Notes under the pieces: model-generated
Seen by the model: only the letters and a program-made list of their open reading frames with translations
The model's database searches: none
What the model was told of the DNA's origin: nothing
Shown here: positions 1 to 8,438 of the stretch, one piece after another
Numbering within the stretch: position 1 is the first letter of the stretch
Layout: each line of letters begins with the position of its first letter
From: Rhodospirillales bacterium URHD0017
GTDB taxonomy: Bacteria > Pseudomonadota > Alphaproteobacteria > Reyranellales > Reyranellaceae
Assembly (NCBI GenBank): GCA_900110395.1
Contig: FODP01000004.1
Location: forward strand, 453,170 to 517,169
Length of the DNA stretch: 64,000 nucleotides
Direction of reading: 5' to 3'
Made by a program: the position numbers and the translations under genes

Positions 1-656
1 AAGAACACCTGGTTGACCTCGTGGTCGCCGGCCAGGGTGACGATCGGCTTCACCGTGAGGCCGGGCGTCTTCATCGAATCGATCAGCACGAAGGAGATGC
101 CGTCCTGCGGCTTGCCCTCGGTCGCGGTGCGCACCAGGCAGAACATGTGGTCGGCGACATGCGCACCGGTCGTCCAGATCTTGGTGCCGTTGATCACGTA
201 GTCGTCGCCGTCGCGCACGGCGCGCGTCTTGAGGCTGGCGAGGTCGGAGCCCGAGCCCGGCTCGGAATAGCCCTGGCAGAACAGTATGTCGCCCGACACG
301 ATCCTGGGCAGGTACTTGGCCTTCTGCTCGGCCGTGCCGAACTTCATGATCACCGGTCCCACCATGCGGAGGCCCATGGCGAAAATGCGCGGCGCATCGA
401 CGGCGACGCATTCGCGGGCGAAGATGTAGCGCTGGGTGGCGTTCCAGCCGGTGCCGCCATGCTCCGTGGGCCAGCTCGGCGCCGACCAGCCCTTGGTGGC
501 CAAGACCTTGTGCCAGCGCAAGCCGGCGTCGACGTCGGCGAAGACGCCGCCGGTCTTGCGCCCGGCCTCGCGTAAGTCCTCCGTAAGGTTCTCGTCGAGA
601 AAGCGGCGAACCTCGTCGCGGAAGGCTTCGTCCTGCGGGCTGAGGGCCAGGTCCAT
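1..656 (-). CDS. Acyl-CoA dehydrogenase, C-terminus beyond window edge
   Basis: Flavoenzyme that would oxidise an acyl-CoA to the enoyl-CoA. Translation from the ATG at 656 begins MDLALSPQDEAFRDEVRRFL, a typical acyl-CoA dehydrogenase helical N-terminus. Further on it has the FAD/substrate-loop motif GYSEPGSGSDLASL followed by NGTKIWTT, both diagnostic of the family. A GGAGGAAA ribosome site lies 4 bases before the start. Only about 218 residues are visible because the gene runs off the left end, so the catalytic glutamate and the C-terminal bundle cannot be checked. It is divergent from the DUF1194 gene. The substrate is unknown; the neighbouring oxygenase/importer cluster makes a ring- or side-chain-derived acyl-CoA possible, but that is inference. 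Confidence 0.93.
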   Translation of the reverse strand, partial: MDLALSPQDEAFRDEVRRFLDENLTEDLREAGRKTGGVFADVDAGLRWHKVLATKGWSAPSWPTEHGGTGWNATQRYIFARECVAVDAPRIFAMGLRMVGPVIMKFGTAEQKAKYLPRIVSGDILFCQGYSEPGSGSDLASLKTRAVRDGDDYVINGTKIWTTGAHVADHMFCLVRTATEGKPQDGISFVLIDSMKTPGLTVKPIVTLAGDHEVNQVF

Positions 657-790
657 GCGTTTCCTCCGGCTATCTTTCCACAAAGGCTACTGGCGCACGC
701 ACAACCAAGTCCAGCGCGCGGCTGGCCGGGGCTTCCGACGGGCGGTATGGTTATTGCCTGATCGTCCGCACCCGACCGCGGAGTCGCCCA

Positions 791-1687
791 ATGGCCAAGC
801 TGCTGCGTCTCGTTGCACTAAGTCTGCTCTTCGCCTTCTCGGCCAGTGCTCAGGACAAGAAGGAGGTCGACCTGGCGCTGGCGCTGGCGATCGACATCTC
901 GGGCAGTATCGATCCGGACGAGGCCAAGCTGCAACGCGAAGGCTACGTCCAGGCCTTCCGCGACCCGGTGGTCGTCAAGGCAATCCTGGGCGGTAGCCAC
1001 GGCCGCATCGCCGTCGCCTACTACGAATGGTCGGATGCCTGGGTGCAGCGCCTGCTGATCGACTGGACGCTGCTCGATTCGGAAGCGGCCGTCGAGGCCT
1101 TTGCGACCCGGCTCGCCAACGCGCCGATCTCGATCGCGCGGCGCACCTCGATCAGCGGCGCCATCCGCTACGCCATCCCGCTGTTCGGCCGCAGCCCCTA
1201 CGAGGCCGAGCGCAAGGTCCTGGACGTCTCGGGCGACGGCTCGAACAACGACGGCGGCCTGGTGACCGACATGCGCTACGAGGCGCTGAAGGAGCGCATC
1301 GTCATCAACGGCTTGCCGATCATGAACGACCGGCCCAACCCGTTCGGCTTCCCGAGCGAGGCCGACCTCGACAAGTACTACCTGCACTGCGTCACCGGCG
1401 GGCCGCGCTCCTTCGTCGAGGTCGCCACGAACTTCGACGACTTCCCCCGCGCCGTGCGCAAGAAGCTCCTGCAGGAGGTAGCTGATGTCGGACCGCGTCG
1501 TGACTTCGACATCGGCCTCGGCTCCCTGCCTGACGGCACGCAACTCGCGCAAGGCAGCCGCCGGCCGGTGCGCAGCGAGGCCGACTATACGAGCTTCGTG
1601 CGGCCCGAGTACGAACTGGGCTGCGATATCGGCGAGCGGCGCAGCCGCGAGTTCTGGCAGCGCCGATTCGGAGTCACGCCGGACTGA
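791..1687 (+). CDS. DUF1194 family secreted protein (von Willebrand A-like)
   Basis: 298 residues. The N-terminus is a signal peptide (residues 1-20, ending SASA) and is followed by a VWA-like segment with DISGS at residues 35-39, which resembles the first metal-ion-dependent adhesion motif. A second conserved patch, DVSGDGSNN near residue 140, is characteristic of DUF1194 proteins. The ATG at 791 has GGAG 7 bases upstream. The last 60-70 residues, after the usual family end (RAVRKKLLQEV), form an extra charged tail that I do not recognise. The function of the family is not established; export to the periplasm and protein or metal binding are plausible. It stands alone between the divergent dehydrogenase and the Rieske operon. 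Confidence 0.85.
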   Translation: MAKLLRLVALSLLFAFSASAQDKKEVDLALALAIDISGSIDPDEAKLQREGYVQAFRDPVVVKAILGGSHGRIAVAYYEWSDAWVQRLLIDWTLLDSEAAVEAFATRLANAPISIARRTSISGAIRYAIPLFGRSPYEAERKVLDVSGDGSNNDGGLVTDMRYEALKERIVINGLPIMNDRPNPFGFPSEADLDKYYLHCVTGGPRSFVEVATNFDDFPRAVRKKLLQEVADVGPRRDFDIGLGSLPDGTQLAQGSRRPVRSEADYTSFVRPEYELGCDIGERRSREFWQRRFGVTPD

Positions 1688-1739
1688 GACGCGATGATCT
1701 CTGCAGTTCGCGAGTGACCGGCCAGCAGGACGGCGCATA

Positions 1740-1772
1740 AACAATTTGCGGCGATACGCCGTGAAATGTTGT
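1740..1772. promoter_or_regulatory. Imperfect palindrome upstream of Rieske operon
   Basis: An imperfect inverted repeat with arms ACAATTTGCGGCG and GCCGTGAAATGTTGT around ATAC lies about 80 bases before the Rieske alpha gene. It sits in the only sizeable gap ahead of that operon and is AT-richer than its surroundings, so it could be an operator. No regulator gene is adjacent, and the assignment rests on symmetry and position only. Confidence 0.3.
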
Positions 1773-1852
1773 GCTGGAATTTCGACGCGAGTAGTTTCGA
1801 CACGAGCGCCGGCAGCGCGGCGCCGCGCGAGATTGCCTGGAGGGAGATCCCG

Positions 1853-3166
1853 ATGCGAGCAGATATCGGCCTGGATGTCGCCAAGGCGGTGGAGCCCGAT
1901 CGCGTTCACCGCAGCGTCTATTCCGATCCGGCGATTTTCGAGCTCGAGATGGAGCATATCTTCAACAAGGTATGGACCTACGTCGGGCACGAGAGCCAGG
2001 TGCCGGCTGTCGGCGACTACTGGACGGTGCAGATCGGCCGCCAGCCGATGATCATGGTCCGCCATTCCGACCGCTCGGTGCGCGTCCTCTACAATCGCTG
2101 CCCGCATCGCGGCACCATGCTCTACGGCGACCGCTGCGGTAACGTCGGCAAGGGCATCATCTGCTCCTATCATTCCTGGCAGTTCGACACCGACGGCAAG
2201 TGCAAGGCGATCCCGCTCGACAAGGGCTACCAAGGCACGCGCCTCACGCCGGGCGACCCCAGCTGCAACGTGAAGACGGCGGCGCGCGTCGATTCCTACC
2301 GCGGCTTCGTGTTTGCGAGCCTGGCAGCCGACGGCCCGTCGCTGGTCGAGTGGCTCGGGCCGGCCAGGATCGCCTTCGACGACATGTGCGATCGCGCGCC
2401 GGAGGGCGAGGTCGAGGTGGTGCCCACCTGCTTCCGCGTGGTCCAGCAATCCAACTGGAAGATCTTCCTGGAGAACCAGCTCGATGCGCTGCACCCGGCG
2501 GTGACGCACGAATCGACCGGGCGCGCGGCCGGCGAGGTCGAGGCGGCGATCAAGAAGAAAGGCGGCAGCGCTCCGCTCAGCTATCACTTCCTCTCGGCCT
2601 TTGCGACGCCGATCAGCAAATGGGACCAGTTCCAGACCATCGGCTACCGCCACGGCCATTGCATCCTCACCGGCTACATGGGGCTGCGACCGCGCGACCC
2701 CGACACGCTGGCTTACGAGAAGGTGATGCAGAAGGCCTATGGCAAGCAGCGCATGGAGGAGATCCTCGGCGTCAATATCCACCATGTGCTGCTCTATCCC
2801 GGCCTCTCGGTACAGTCGCCGCTGCAGCAGCTGCGCGCCGTGCGGCCGCTCGGCGTCGACAAGACGCTGACCGAGATCTGGCATTTCCGTCTCAAGGGCG
2901 CACCCGAGGCGATCTACCGCCGCGCGCTCGGCTACTACAACCTCGTCAACTCGCCGTCGACGCTGGTCAATGCCGACGACCTGTGGAACTTCTGGAAGTC
3001 GCACAAGGGCCTCGAATCGCAGGGCGGCGACTGGGTCAGCTTCCACCGCAACGCCGGGCAGGACCTCGAGACCGACGACGTGACGACCTCGGTCATCGGC
3101 ACCTCCGAGCAGCCGATGCGCAACCAGTTCAAGGCCTGGACCCAGTACATGAGCGGGGCGAACTGA
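1853..3166 (+). CDS. Rieske non-heme iron aromatic ring-hydroxylating oxygenase, alpha subunit
   Basis: Terminal oxygenase large subunit, 437 residues. The Rieske [2Fe-2S] ligands are C83, H85, C104 and H107 (CPHRG ... CSYHSW). The mononuclear iron site follows the D-x2-H-x4-H pattern at D211, H214 and H219 within NWKIFLENQLDALHPAVTH. I chose the ATG at 1853 because GGAGGGAG lies just before it and the protein then has family-typical length; an upstream in-frame ATG would add 29 unlikely residues. The stop overlaps the beta-subunit start (TGATG). No ferredoxin or reductase gene is adjacent, so electron transfer partners must be encoded elsewhere. The ABC importer downstream suggests the substrate is an imported aromatic acid; the exact compound cannot be read from sequence. 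Confidence 0.93.
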   Translation: MRADIGLDVAKAVEPDRVHRSVYSDPAIFELEMEHIFNKVWTYVGHESQVPAVGDYWTVQIGRQPMIMVRHSDRSVRVLYNRCPHRGTMLYGDRCGNVGKGIICSYHSWQFDTDGKCKAIPLDKGYQGTRLTPGDPSCNVKTAARVDSYRGFVFASLAADGPSLVEWLGPARIAFDDMCDRAPEGEVEVVPTCFRVVQQSNWKIFLENQLDALHPAVTHESTGRAAGEVEAAIKKKGGSAPLSYHFLSAFATPISKWDQFQTIGYRHGHCILTGYMGLRPRDPDTLAYEKVMQKAYGKQRMEEILGVNIHHVLLYPGLSVQSPLQQLRAVRPLGVDKTLTEIWHFRLKGAPEAIYRRALGYYNLVNSPSTLVNADDLWNFWKSHKGLESQGGDWVSFHRNAGQDLETDDVTTSVIGTSEQPMRNQFKAWTQYMSGAN

Positions 3167-3714
3167 TGGCGAAGAAGACCAAGCCGAAGGCCAGGAGCGT
3201 CGTCAGGAAGAGCATGGCCAGGAAGAGCAACGGTCACGATACGCTGCGTGACGTCGAGCAGCTCCTCTACCGCCAGGCCGAATGCCTCGACGCCAAGCAC
3301 TGGCAGGATTTCATCGACCTGTTCACCGAGGACGGCACTTACTGGATGCCGGCGGCACCCGAGCAGACCACCGGGGACGGCGTGCCGTCGATCTTCTGGG
3401 AAGACCGCGACCTGATGGCCGTACGACTGAAGCGGCTCACCCACCCGCGCGCCTGGTCGCAGAAGACGGCGTGGGGCACCAATCACGTCATCGGCAACGT
3501 GACCATCGAGAAGGAGGACGCAAGAAGCGGCGATCTCGTCGTCCGCTCGCGCTTCCATATGATGGAGTTTCGCAACGACGCGACCCGTCATTTCGCCGGC
3601 TCGTACATCCATCATCTCAAGAAGACGAAGCACGGCCATCGCATCAAGCTCCAGCGTGTCGACATGGTGAACGCGCAGGGGCCTTACGAATACGTGCTGC
3701 AGGCCTGGGTTTGA
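3166..3714 (+). CDS. Ring-hydroxylating oxygenase beta subunit (SnoaL-like fold)
   Basis: 182 residues. After a basic leader (MAKKTKPKARSVVRKS, residues 1-20), the sequence shows the small-subunit pattern: LLYRQAECLDAKHWQDFIDLFTEDGTYWMP, then R-rich RLKRLTHPRAWSQ, then strands ending in YEYVLQAWV. It pairs with the alpha subunit immediately upstream, which it overlaps by one base, so the two are translationally coupled. Beta subunits of this family are structural and shape the alpha-beta hexamer rather than carrying the iron. The lysine/arginine-rich N-terminal extension is unusual for a beta subunit and could reflect an upstream start; a later start is possible, but no internal ATG precedes the conserved region. 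Confidence 0.88.
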   Translation: MAKKTKPKARSVVRKSMARKSNGHDTLRDVEQLLYRQAECLDAKHWQDFIDLFTEDGTYWMPAAPEQTTGDGVPSIFWEDRDLMAVRLKRLTHPRAWSQKTAWGTNHVIGNVTIEKEDARSGDLVVRSRFHMMEFRNDATRHFAGSYIHHLKKTKHGHRIKLQRVDMVNAQGPYEYVLQAWV

Positions 3715-3723
3715 GCAGTTTTT

Positions 3724-3844
3724 CGTCATCCCGACCGGAGCCGAGCGCAGCGAGGCGTAGCGGAGGGAGCTGTTTTGTTGATGCGCGGACATGAGGAGGT
3801 CCCTCGACTGCGCCGCCCTTCGGGCGGCTCCGCTCGGGATGACG
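3724..3844. repeat. Palindromic intergenic element, family A copy 1
   Basis: Long inverted repeat starting CGTCATCCCGA and ending TCGGGATGACG, with inner arms containing GGAGGGA / GGTCCCTC. It is closely similar over about 120 bases to copy 5 (32949-33068). It lies between the Rieske beta gene and the importer binding-protein gene, both on the same strand. Confidence 0.85.
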
Positions 3845-3867
3845 GGAATTTGAAAGAGGAGGCCATC

Positions 3868-5046
3868 ATGAGGAGACTGATATCGGCGCTGCTGTTGTCG
3901 GCGATGGCGCTGCTGCCGGCGCTGACGACGGCCTGGGCGGCCGACAAGGTCAAGGTCGGGTTCCTGAGCACATTGTCGGGTCCTGGCGGGGCGCTCGGCA
4001 TCGACATGCGCGACGCCTTCCTGCTGGCGGTGAAGCTGAATGGCGGCAAGCTCGGCGGATTGCCGGCCGACGTGAACGTCGTCGACGATCAGCAGAAGCC
4101 CGATGTCGCGCGCGAGGCGATCGAGCGCTTCACCAAACGCGACAACGTCGACCTGATCACCGGCATGGTGTTCTCCAACGTGCTGCTGCCGGTGATGCCC
4201 ACGGTCCTCAACACCGGCACGATCTATCTCAGCACCAACACCGGTCCCGAGGACTACGCGGGCGACAAGTGCAATCCCAACTTCTTCGCCGTGGCCTGGC
4301 AGAACGAGGACATTCCCGGCGCCATGGGCGAGGTGATGAACCAGCGTGGCCTGAAGAACGTCTACCTGATCGCCCCCAACTATCCCGGCGGGCGCGAGAC
4401 GCTGGCGGGCTTCAAGCGCTTCTACAAGGGCAAGATCGCCGACGAAGTCTACGTCAAGCTGGGCCAGCTCGACTTCGCGGCGGAAATCGCCAACATCCGC
4501 GCCGCCAAGCCCGACGCGGTGTTCTTCTTCCTGCCAGGCGGGATGGGCATCAACTTCGTCAAGCAGTACGTCGCGGCCGGCGCCGACAAGGACGCCAAGC
4601 TCTTCACGCCCGGCTTCTCCGCCGACGAGGACACGATCAAGGCGGTCGGCGAGCCGATGATCGGCATCCTCAACACCTCGCAATGGGCGGCCGATCTCGA
4701 CAATCCGGCCAACAAGAAGTTCGTGGCCGAATTCCAGAAGGAATACGGGCGGCTGCCCACCATGTACGCCTCACAAGCCTACGACGTGGCGCTGCTGGTC
4801 GACGCCGCGGTCAAGCAGATCGGCGGCAAGGTCGAGGACAAGGAGGCGCTGCGCAAGGCGCTGACCGAGGCCAAGTTCGACGCCACGCGCGGCAAGTTCC
4901 GCTTCAACAAGAACAACTTCCCGATCCAGGACTACTACCTGCGTGAGGTCTACAAGGATGCCGGCGGCCGCATCACCAACAAGACCATCGGCAAGGTGTT
5001 CAGCGACTTCCACGACGTCCACGCCGAAAAGTGCAAGATGAAGTAA
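3868..5046 (+). CDS. Branched-chain amino acid-type ABC transporter, periplasmic binding protein
   Basis: 392 residues with a signal peptide (residues 1-24, ending TTAWA) and the two-lobed type I periplasmic binding fold. Family features are KVGFLSTLSGPGG at the start of the mature protein, the VDLITGMVFSNV loop and the YASQAYDVALLVDAAVKQIGG segment near the C-terminus. It captures substrate in the periplasm and delivers it to the LivHM channel encoded next. The ATG at 3868 is preceded by AAGAGGAGG; an upstream in-frame ATG at 3775 lies inside the family A repeat and is rejected. Location after a Rieske oxygenase suggests the ligand is an aromatic acid rather than leucine, since this receptor family includes many aromatic-acid binders. 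Confidence 0.9.
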   Translation: MRRLISALLLSAMALLPALTTAWAADKVKVGFLSTLSGPGGALGIDMRDAFLLAVKLNGGKLGGLPADVNVVDDQQKPDVAREAIERFTKRDNVDLITGMVFSNVLLPVMPTVLNTGTIYLSTNTGPEDYAGDKCNPNFFAVAWQNEDIPGAMGEVMNQRGLKNVYLIAPNYPGGRETLAGFKRFYKGKIADEVYVKLGQLDFAAEIANIRAAKPDAVFFFLPGGMGINFVKQYVAAGADKDAKLFTPGFSADEDTIKAVGEPMIGILNTSQWAADLDNPANKKFVAEFQKEYGRLPTMYASQAYDVALLVDAAVKQIGGKVEDKEALRKALTEAKFDATRGKFRFNKNNFPIQDYYLREVYKDAGGRITNKTIGKVFSDFHDVHAEKCKMK

Positions 5047-5060
5047 GGCGCTGACCCTTC

Positions 5061-5154
5061 TGTCATCCTGAGCGCAGCGAAGGATCTCATGCCGATTGCG
5101 ACCGACATGCTTGTTCAAATGCCATGAGGTCCTTCGCTGCGCTCAGGACGACAG
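5061..5154. repeat. Palindromic intergenic element, family A copy 2
   Basis: Starts TGTCATCCTGAGCGCAGCGA and ends with the inverted copy CGCTCAGGACGACAG. It fills the whole gap between the binding-protein gene and livH; its right end is one base from the livH ATG. Confidence 0.85.
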
Positions 5155-5155
5155 T

Positions 5156-6073
5156 ATGCCTCTCTCCCTGATCGCCGAGCAGCTGCTGAACGGCCTGCAG
5201 CTCGGCCTGATGCTGTTCCTGCTGGCGGCAGGCCTCACGCTCGTGTTCGGCATCATGGACACGATCAACCTGGCGCACGGCTCGCTCTACATGATCGGTG
5301 CCTATATCGCGGCGTCGGTGATCGAAGCGTCGGGCTCGTTCCTGCTCGGCATCGCGGCGGCGATCGCCGGCACGGCGCTGGTGGGCGTGGCGCTCGAGAT
5401 GGCGCTGTTGCGCCGGCTTTACCAGCGCTCGCATCTCTCGCAGGTGCTGGCGACTTTCGCCGTCATCCTGATCGCCAACGAGATCGTGCGCATGATCTGG
5501 GGCAGCCAGCCGATCCTGCTCAACATGCCATCCGCCCTGTCGGGCCCGGTCGAGCTTTTGGGCCTGCGCTATCCCGCCTATCGTCTGGTGGTGATCGGCG
5601 TCGGCCTCATGACGGCGATACTGCTTTACCTGCTGGTGAACAGGACGCGCGCCGGCATGTGGGTACGCGCCGGCGCCTCGGATCGCGAGATGGCCGAAGT
5701 GATGGGCGTCGACACGCGCCGGCTGTTCACCCTGGTGTTTGCGATCGGTGCGGCGCTCGCGGCCGTGGCAGGCGCATTGCTGGGGCCCTTGCTCGCGGTC
5801 CAGGTCGGCATGGGCGATAACATCCTGATCCTCGCCTTCGTCGTCATCACCATCGGCGGCATCGGTTCGATCCGCGGCGCGCTGCTGGCCTCGCTGCTGG
5901 TCGGGCTTTTGGACACCGCCGGTCGCGCCTTCTTGCCGTATCTCTTTCGCCAGATGTTCCCCGCCGTAATCGCGGCCGAGGCGGGGCCGGCCGTGGCCTC
6001 GATGCTGATCTATGTGCTGATGGCGGCGGTGCTCTATTTCCGGCCCACCGGGCTCTTTCCGGCGCGCGGCTGA
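5156..6073 (+). CDS. livH: Branched-chain amino acid-type ABC permease (LivH-like)
   Basis: 305-residue inner-membrane permease with eight or more hydrophobic segments and the LivH signature GLTLVFGIMDTINLAHGSLYMIGAY near residues 25-50. It forms half of the translocation channel with the downstream LivM. The ATG at 5156 is the only start giving a normal LivH N-terminus (MPLSLIAEQLLNGLQLGL); longer versions would read through repeat A2. The Shine-Dalgarno-like AGGAC just before the start comes from the end of that repeat. The gene is followed directly by livM (TGATG overlap). Substrate specificity is set by the binding protein and remains unknown. Confidence 0.92.
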   Translation: MPLSLIAEQLLNGLQLGLMLFLLAAGLTLVFGIMDTINLAHGSLYMIGAYIAASVIEASGSFLLGIAAAIAGTALVGVALEMALLRRLYQRSHLSQVLATFAVILIANEIVRMIWGSQPILLNMPSALSGPVELLGLRYPAYRLVVIGVGLMTAILLYLLVNRTRAGMWVRAGASDREMAEVMGVDTRRLFTLVFAIGAALAAVAGALLGPLLAVQVGMGDNILILAFVVITIGGIGSIRGALLASLLVGLLDTAGRAFLPYLFRQMFPAVIAAEAGPAVASMLIYVLMAAVLYFRPTGLFPARG

Positions 6074-7017
6074 TGCGCAACACGCTTTACATCCCCTTGC
6101 AGCCCTGGCCGACGCTCGGTGTCGTCGCCGTGCTCGCGCTGCTGCCGCTCGCCGCAGCCACGCTCGGCCAACCGTTCTACGTGGTGTTCGCCACGCGCGT
6201 GCTGATCTATGCCCTGATCGCTACCAGCCTCAATCTCCTGATCGGCTATGGCGGCATGGTGAGCTTCGGCCATGCCGCGTTCGTCGGCGCCGGCGCTTAC
6301 ACGGTCGCGATGCTGATGCCGGCCGGCGTCGCCTCGGCGTGGCTGCTGTGGCCCGCGGCGCTGTTGGCTGGCGCGGGTTTCGCCTTCCTGGTTGGCGCGG
6401 TGAGCCTGCGCACCCGGGGTGTCTACTTCATCATGATCACGCTCGCCTTCGCGCAGATGGCCTACTACCTGGTGCTGTCGCTGCGCGTCCTGGGCAGCGA
6501 CGACGGCTTGACCCTGGGCAACCGCCCATCGCTCGGCCTTGTCGATCTCAATCGCGACACGACCTTCTATTACGCGGCGCTTGCGGTCCTGCTGGCAGCG
6601 CTCGCCGGCATGCGCGCCTTGCTCAACGCGCCGTTGGGGCGTGCCCTGCACGGCATTCGCGACAACGAGACGCGCATGGAGGCGATCGGCTTTGCCACCT
6701 ATCGCCTGAAGCTGCTCGTCTTCGTGATCGCCGGCGCTGCCGCGGGCCTGGGCGGCGGACTCCTGGTCAGCCTCAACGGCCTGGTCGGGCCCAACCTGCT
6801 GAACTGGACGCAGTCCGGCGTGCTGATGATCATGGTAATCCTGGGCGGCGCCGGCCGGCTGCTGGGCGGGGCGCTGGGCGCCGTCCTCTTGCTGGTTGTC
6901 GAGGAGGCGATCGCCGAGCACACGATCCATTGGCCGCTCGTCATCGGCGTGGTGCTGCTGGCCGTTGTGCTGTTCGCGCCGCAAGGATTGTCCGGCCTGA
7001 TGCGGCGGCGGGCATGA
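6073..7017 (+). CDS. livM: Branched-chain amino acid-type ABC permease (LivM-like)
   Basis: 314-residue polytopic permease, the second half of the channel. It has the LivM hallmark segment LNLLIGYGGMVSFGHAAFVGAGAY at about residues 50-73 and the EAA-loop region around GRALHGIRDNETRMEAIGF at about 195-213, which contacts the ATPases. The start overlaps the livH stop by one base and the end overlaps the livG start by four bases (ATGA), so the three genes are translationally coupled. It is a normal-length member of the family, with nothing missing. Confidence 0.93.
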   Translation: MRNTLYIPLQPWPTLGVVAVLALLPLAAATLGQPFYVVFATRVLIYALIATSLNLLIGYGGMVSFGHAAFVGAGAYTVAMLMPAGVASAWLLWPAALLAGAGFAFLVGAVSLRTRGVYFIMITLAFAQMAYYLVLSLRVLGSDDGLTLGNRPSLGLVDLNRDTTFYYAALAVLLAALAGMRALLNAPLGRALHGIRDNETRMEAIGFATYRLKLLVFVIAGAAAGLGGGLLVSLNGLVGPNLLNWTQSGVLMIMVILGGAGRLLGGALGAVLLLVVEEAIAEHTIHWPLVIGVVLLAVVLFAPQGLSGLMRRRA

Positions 7018-7727
7018 CGATGCTCAGCGTCAGGGGGCTGCACAAGCATTTCGGCGGCGTGCTGGCGGTCGACGATGTCGGCCTGGAGCTGGCCGAGGGC
7101 GAGCTGCATGCCGTCATCGGACCGAACGGTGCCGGAAAGACGACGCTGGTCCATCTGCTGTCCGGTGCGCTCAAGCCCGACGCCGGCGTGATTGTGCTCG
7201 ATGGACGCGACGTCACCCGCCTTGCCATGCATCGACGCGTGCGGCTGGGGCTTGCGCGCTCCTATCAGATCACCAGCGTGTTCCCGCACTTCACGGTGCT
7301 GGAGAACCTGGCCCTCGCCGTCCAGGGAGCGACCGGTCACGACGACCGCGACCGCGCGCGCGCCGAGCTCGGTGCCGTCGGGCTCGGCGCGCGCGCCGAC
7401 GACCTTGCCGGCGCGCTGGCGCATGGCGAGCGGCGGCGGCTCGAGCTTGGCCTCGCGCTGTCGACCGGCGCACCCCTCCTGCTGCTCGACGAACCGATGG
7501 CGGGCATGGGGCCTGAGGAAACGGCCCGCATCGTGGATCTGCTCTCGGCGCTCAAGCGCAAGCGGACCATCCTGCTGGTCGAGCACGACATGGATGCCGT
7601 GTTCCGGCTCGCCGACCGCATCACGACCCTGGTCGACGGGCGCGTCATCGCCAGCGGAACGCCCGACGAGATCCGCCGTCATCCCGAGGTGCGCAGGGCG
7701 TACCTCGGCGAGGACGGGCCGCGGTGA
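7014..7727 (+). CDS. livG: Branched-chain amino acid-type ABC ATPase (LivG-like)
   Basis: 237-residue ATP-binding subunit. It has Walker A GPNGAGKT (36-43), a degenerate signature LAHGE (135-139), Walker B LLLLDE (155-160) and the H-loop histidine H191 in LLVEHDMDAVF. The LivG-specific loop between Walker A and the signature is shorter than in many LivG proteins. It energises transport together with LivF. The start at 7014 gives an ATGA overlap with livM; a second ATG at 7020 is an alternative. The end overlaps the GTG start of livF. Confidence 0.92.
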   Translation: MTMLSVRGLHKHFGGVLAVDDVGLELAEGELHAVIGPNGAGKTTLVHLLSGALKPDAGVIVLDGRDVTRLAMHRRVRLGLARSYQITSVFPHFTVLENLALAVQGATGHDDRDRARAELGAVGLGARADDLAGALAHGERRRLELGLALSTGAPLLLLDEPMAGMGPEETARIVDLLSALKRKRTILLVEHDMDAVFRLADRITTLVDGRVIASGTPDEIRRHPEVRRAYLGEDGPR

Positions 7728-8431
7728 CGGCGCTGCTCGAGATCGAGGGCGTGCAGGCAGGCTACGGCACGCTGCCGGTCCTGTTCGGCGTCGACCTCGC
7801 GATCAAGCCGGGCGAGGCGGTGACGCTGCTCGGCCGCAACGGCATGGGCAAGACCACGACCGTGCGCTGCATCGTCGGGCTGTTGAAGCCGACCTCCGGC
7901 ATGATCCGCTTCGAGGGCCGGCGCATCGATGGATGGACGGCGGACCGCATCGGCCGTGCCGGCATCGCGCTCGTTCCCGAAGGCGGGCGCATCTTCCCCA
8001 ATCTCAGCGTGCGCGAGAATCTGATCGCCTTCGCCGCCAACCGCGGCGCCGCCACGCCGTGGACGCTCGAGCGCATCTACACCCTGTTTCCGCGTCTCGC
8101 GGAGCGCGCCGACAACATGGGCTCGCAGCTTTCCGGGGGCGAGCAGCAGATGCTGGCGATCGGCCGTGCCCTGATGACCAACCCAAAGCTCCTCATCCTC
8201 GATGAGGCGACGGAAGGCCTGGCGCCGCTGCTGCGCGAAGAGATCTGGCGCGTGCTCGCCGAGCTGCGCCGCACCGGTCTCGCCATTCTGGCGATCGACA
8301 AGTATGTCGACCGTCTGGTGACGCTGGCCGAGCACCACACCATCCTGGAGCGCGGGCGGGTGGCCTGGACCGGCGCCTCGGCCGAACTCGCCGCCGACCG
8401 CAGCCTGTGGGAGCGCTATGTCGGCGTCTAG
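7724..8431 (+). CDS. livF: Branched-chain amino acid-type ABC ATPase (LivF-like)
   Basis: 235-residue ATP-binding subunit that starts with GTG inside a GTGA overlap. Walker A is GRNGMGKT (37-44), the signature LSGGE (136-140) and Walker B LLILDE (156-161). Where most LivF proteins read VEQN after the Walker B strand, this one reads AIDKY (190-194), so the usual switch residue is replaced by D/K. I recall related sequences with DK at this spot, so it is probably a subfamily trait rather than damage. It closes the five-gene importer operon. A convergent acetyltransferase gene ends seven bases downstream. Confidence 0.92.
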   Translation: MTALLEIEGVQAGYGTLPVLFGVDLAIKPGEAVTLLGRNGMGKTTTVRCIVGLLKPTSGMIRFEGRRIDGWTADRIGRAGIALVPEGGRIFPNLSVRENLIAFAANRGAATPWTLERIYTLFPRLAERADNMGSQLSGGEQQMLAIGRALMTNPKLLILDEATEGLAPLLREEIWRVLAELRRTGLAILAIDKYVDRLVTLAEHHTILERGRVAWTGASAELAADRSLWERYVGV

Positions 8432-8438
8432 GGAACGA

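Noticed and set aside
818..3046. A 742-residue minus-strand frame over the DUF1194 and Rieske genes
   Set aside because: No recognisable domain, and it is antisense to two well-supported genes.
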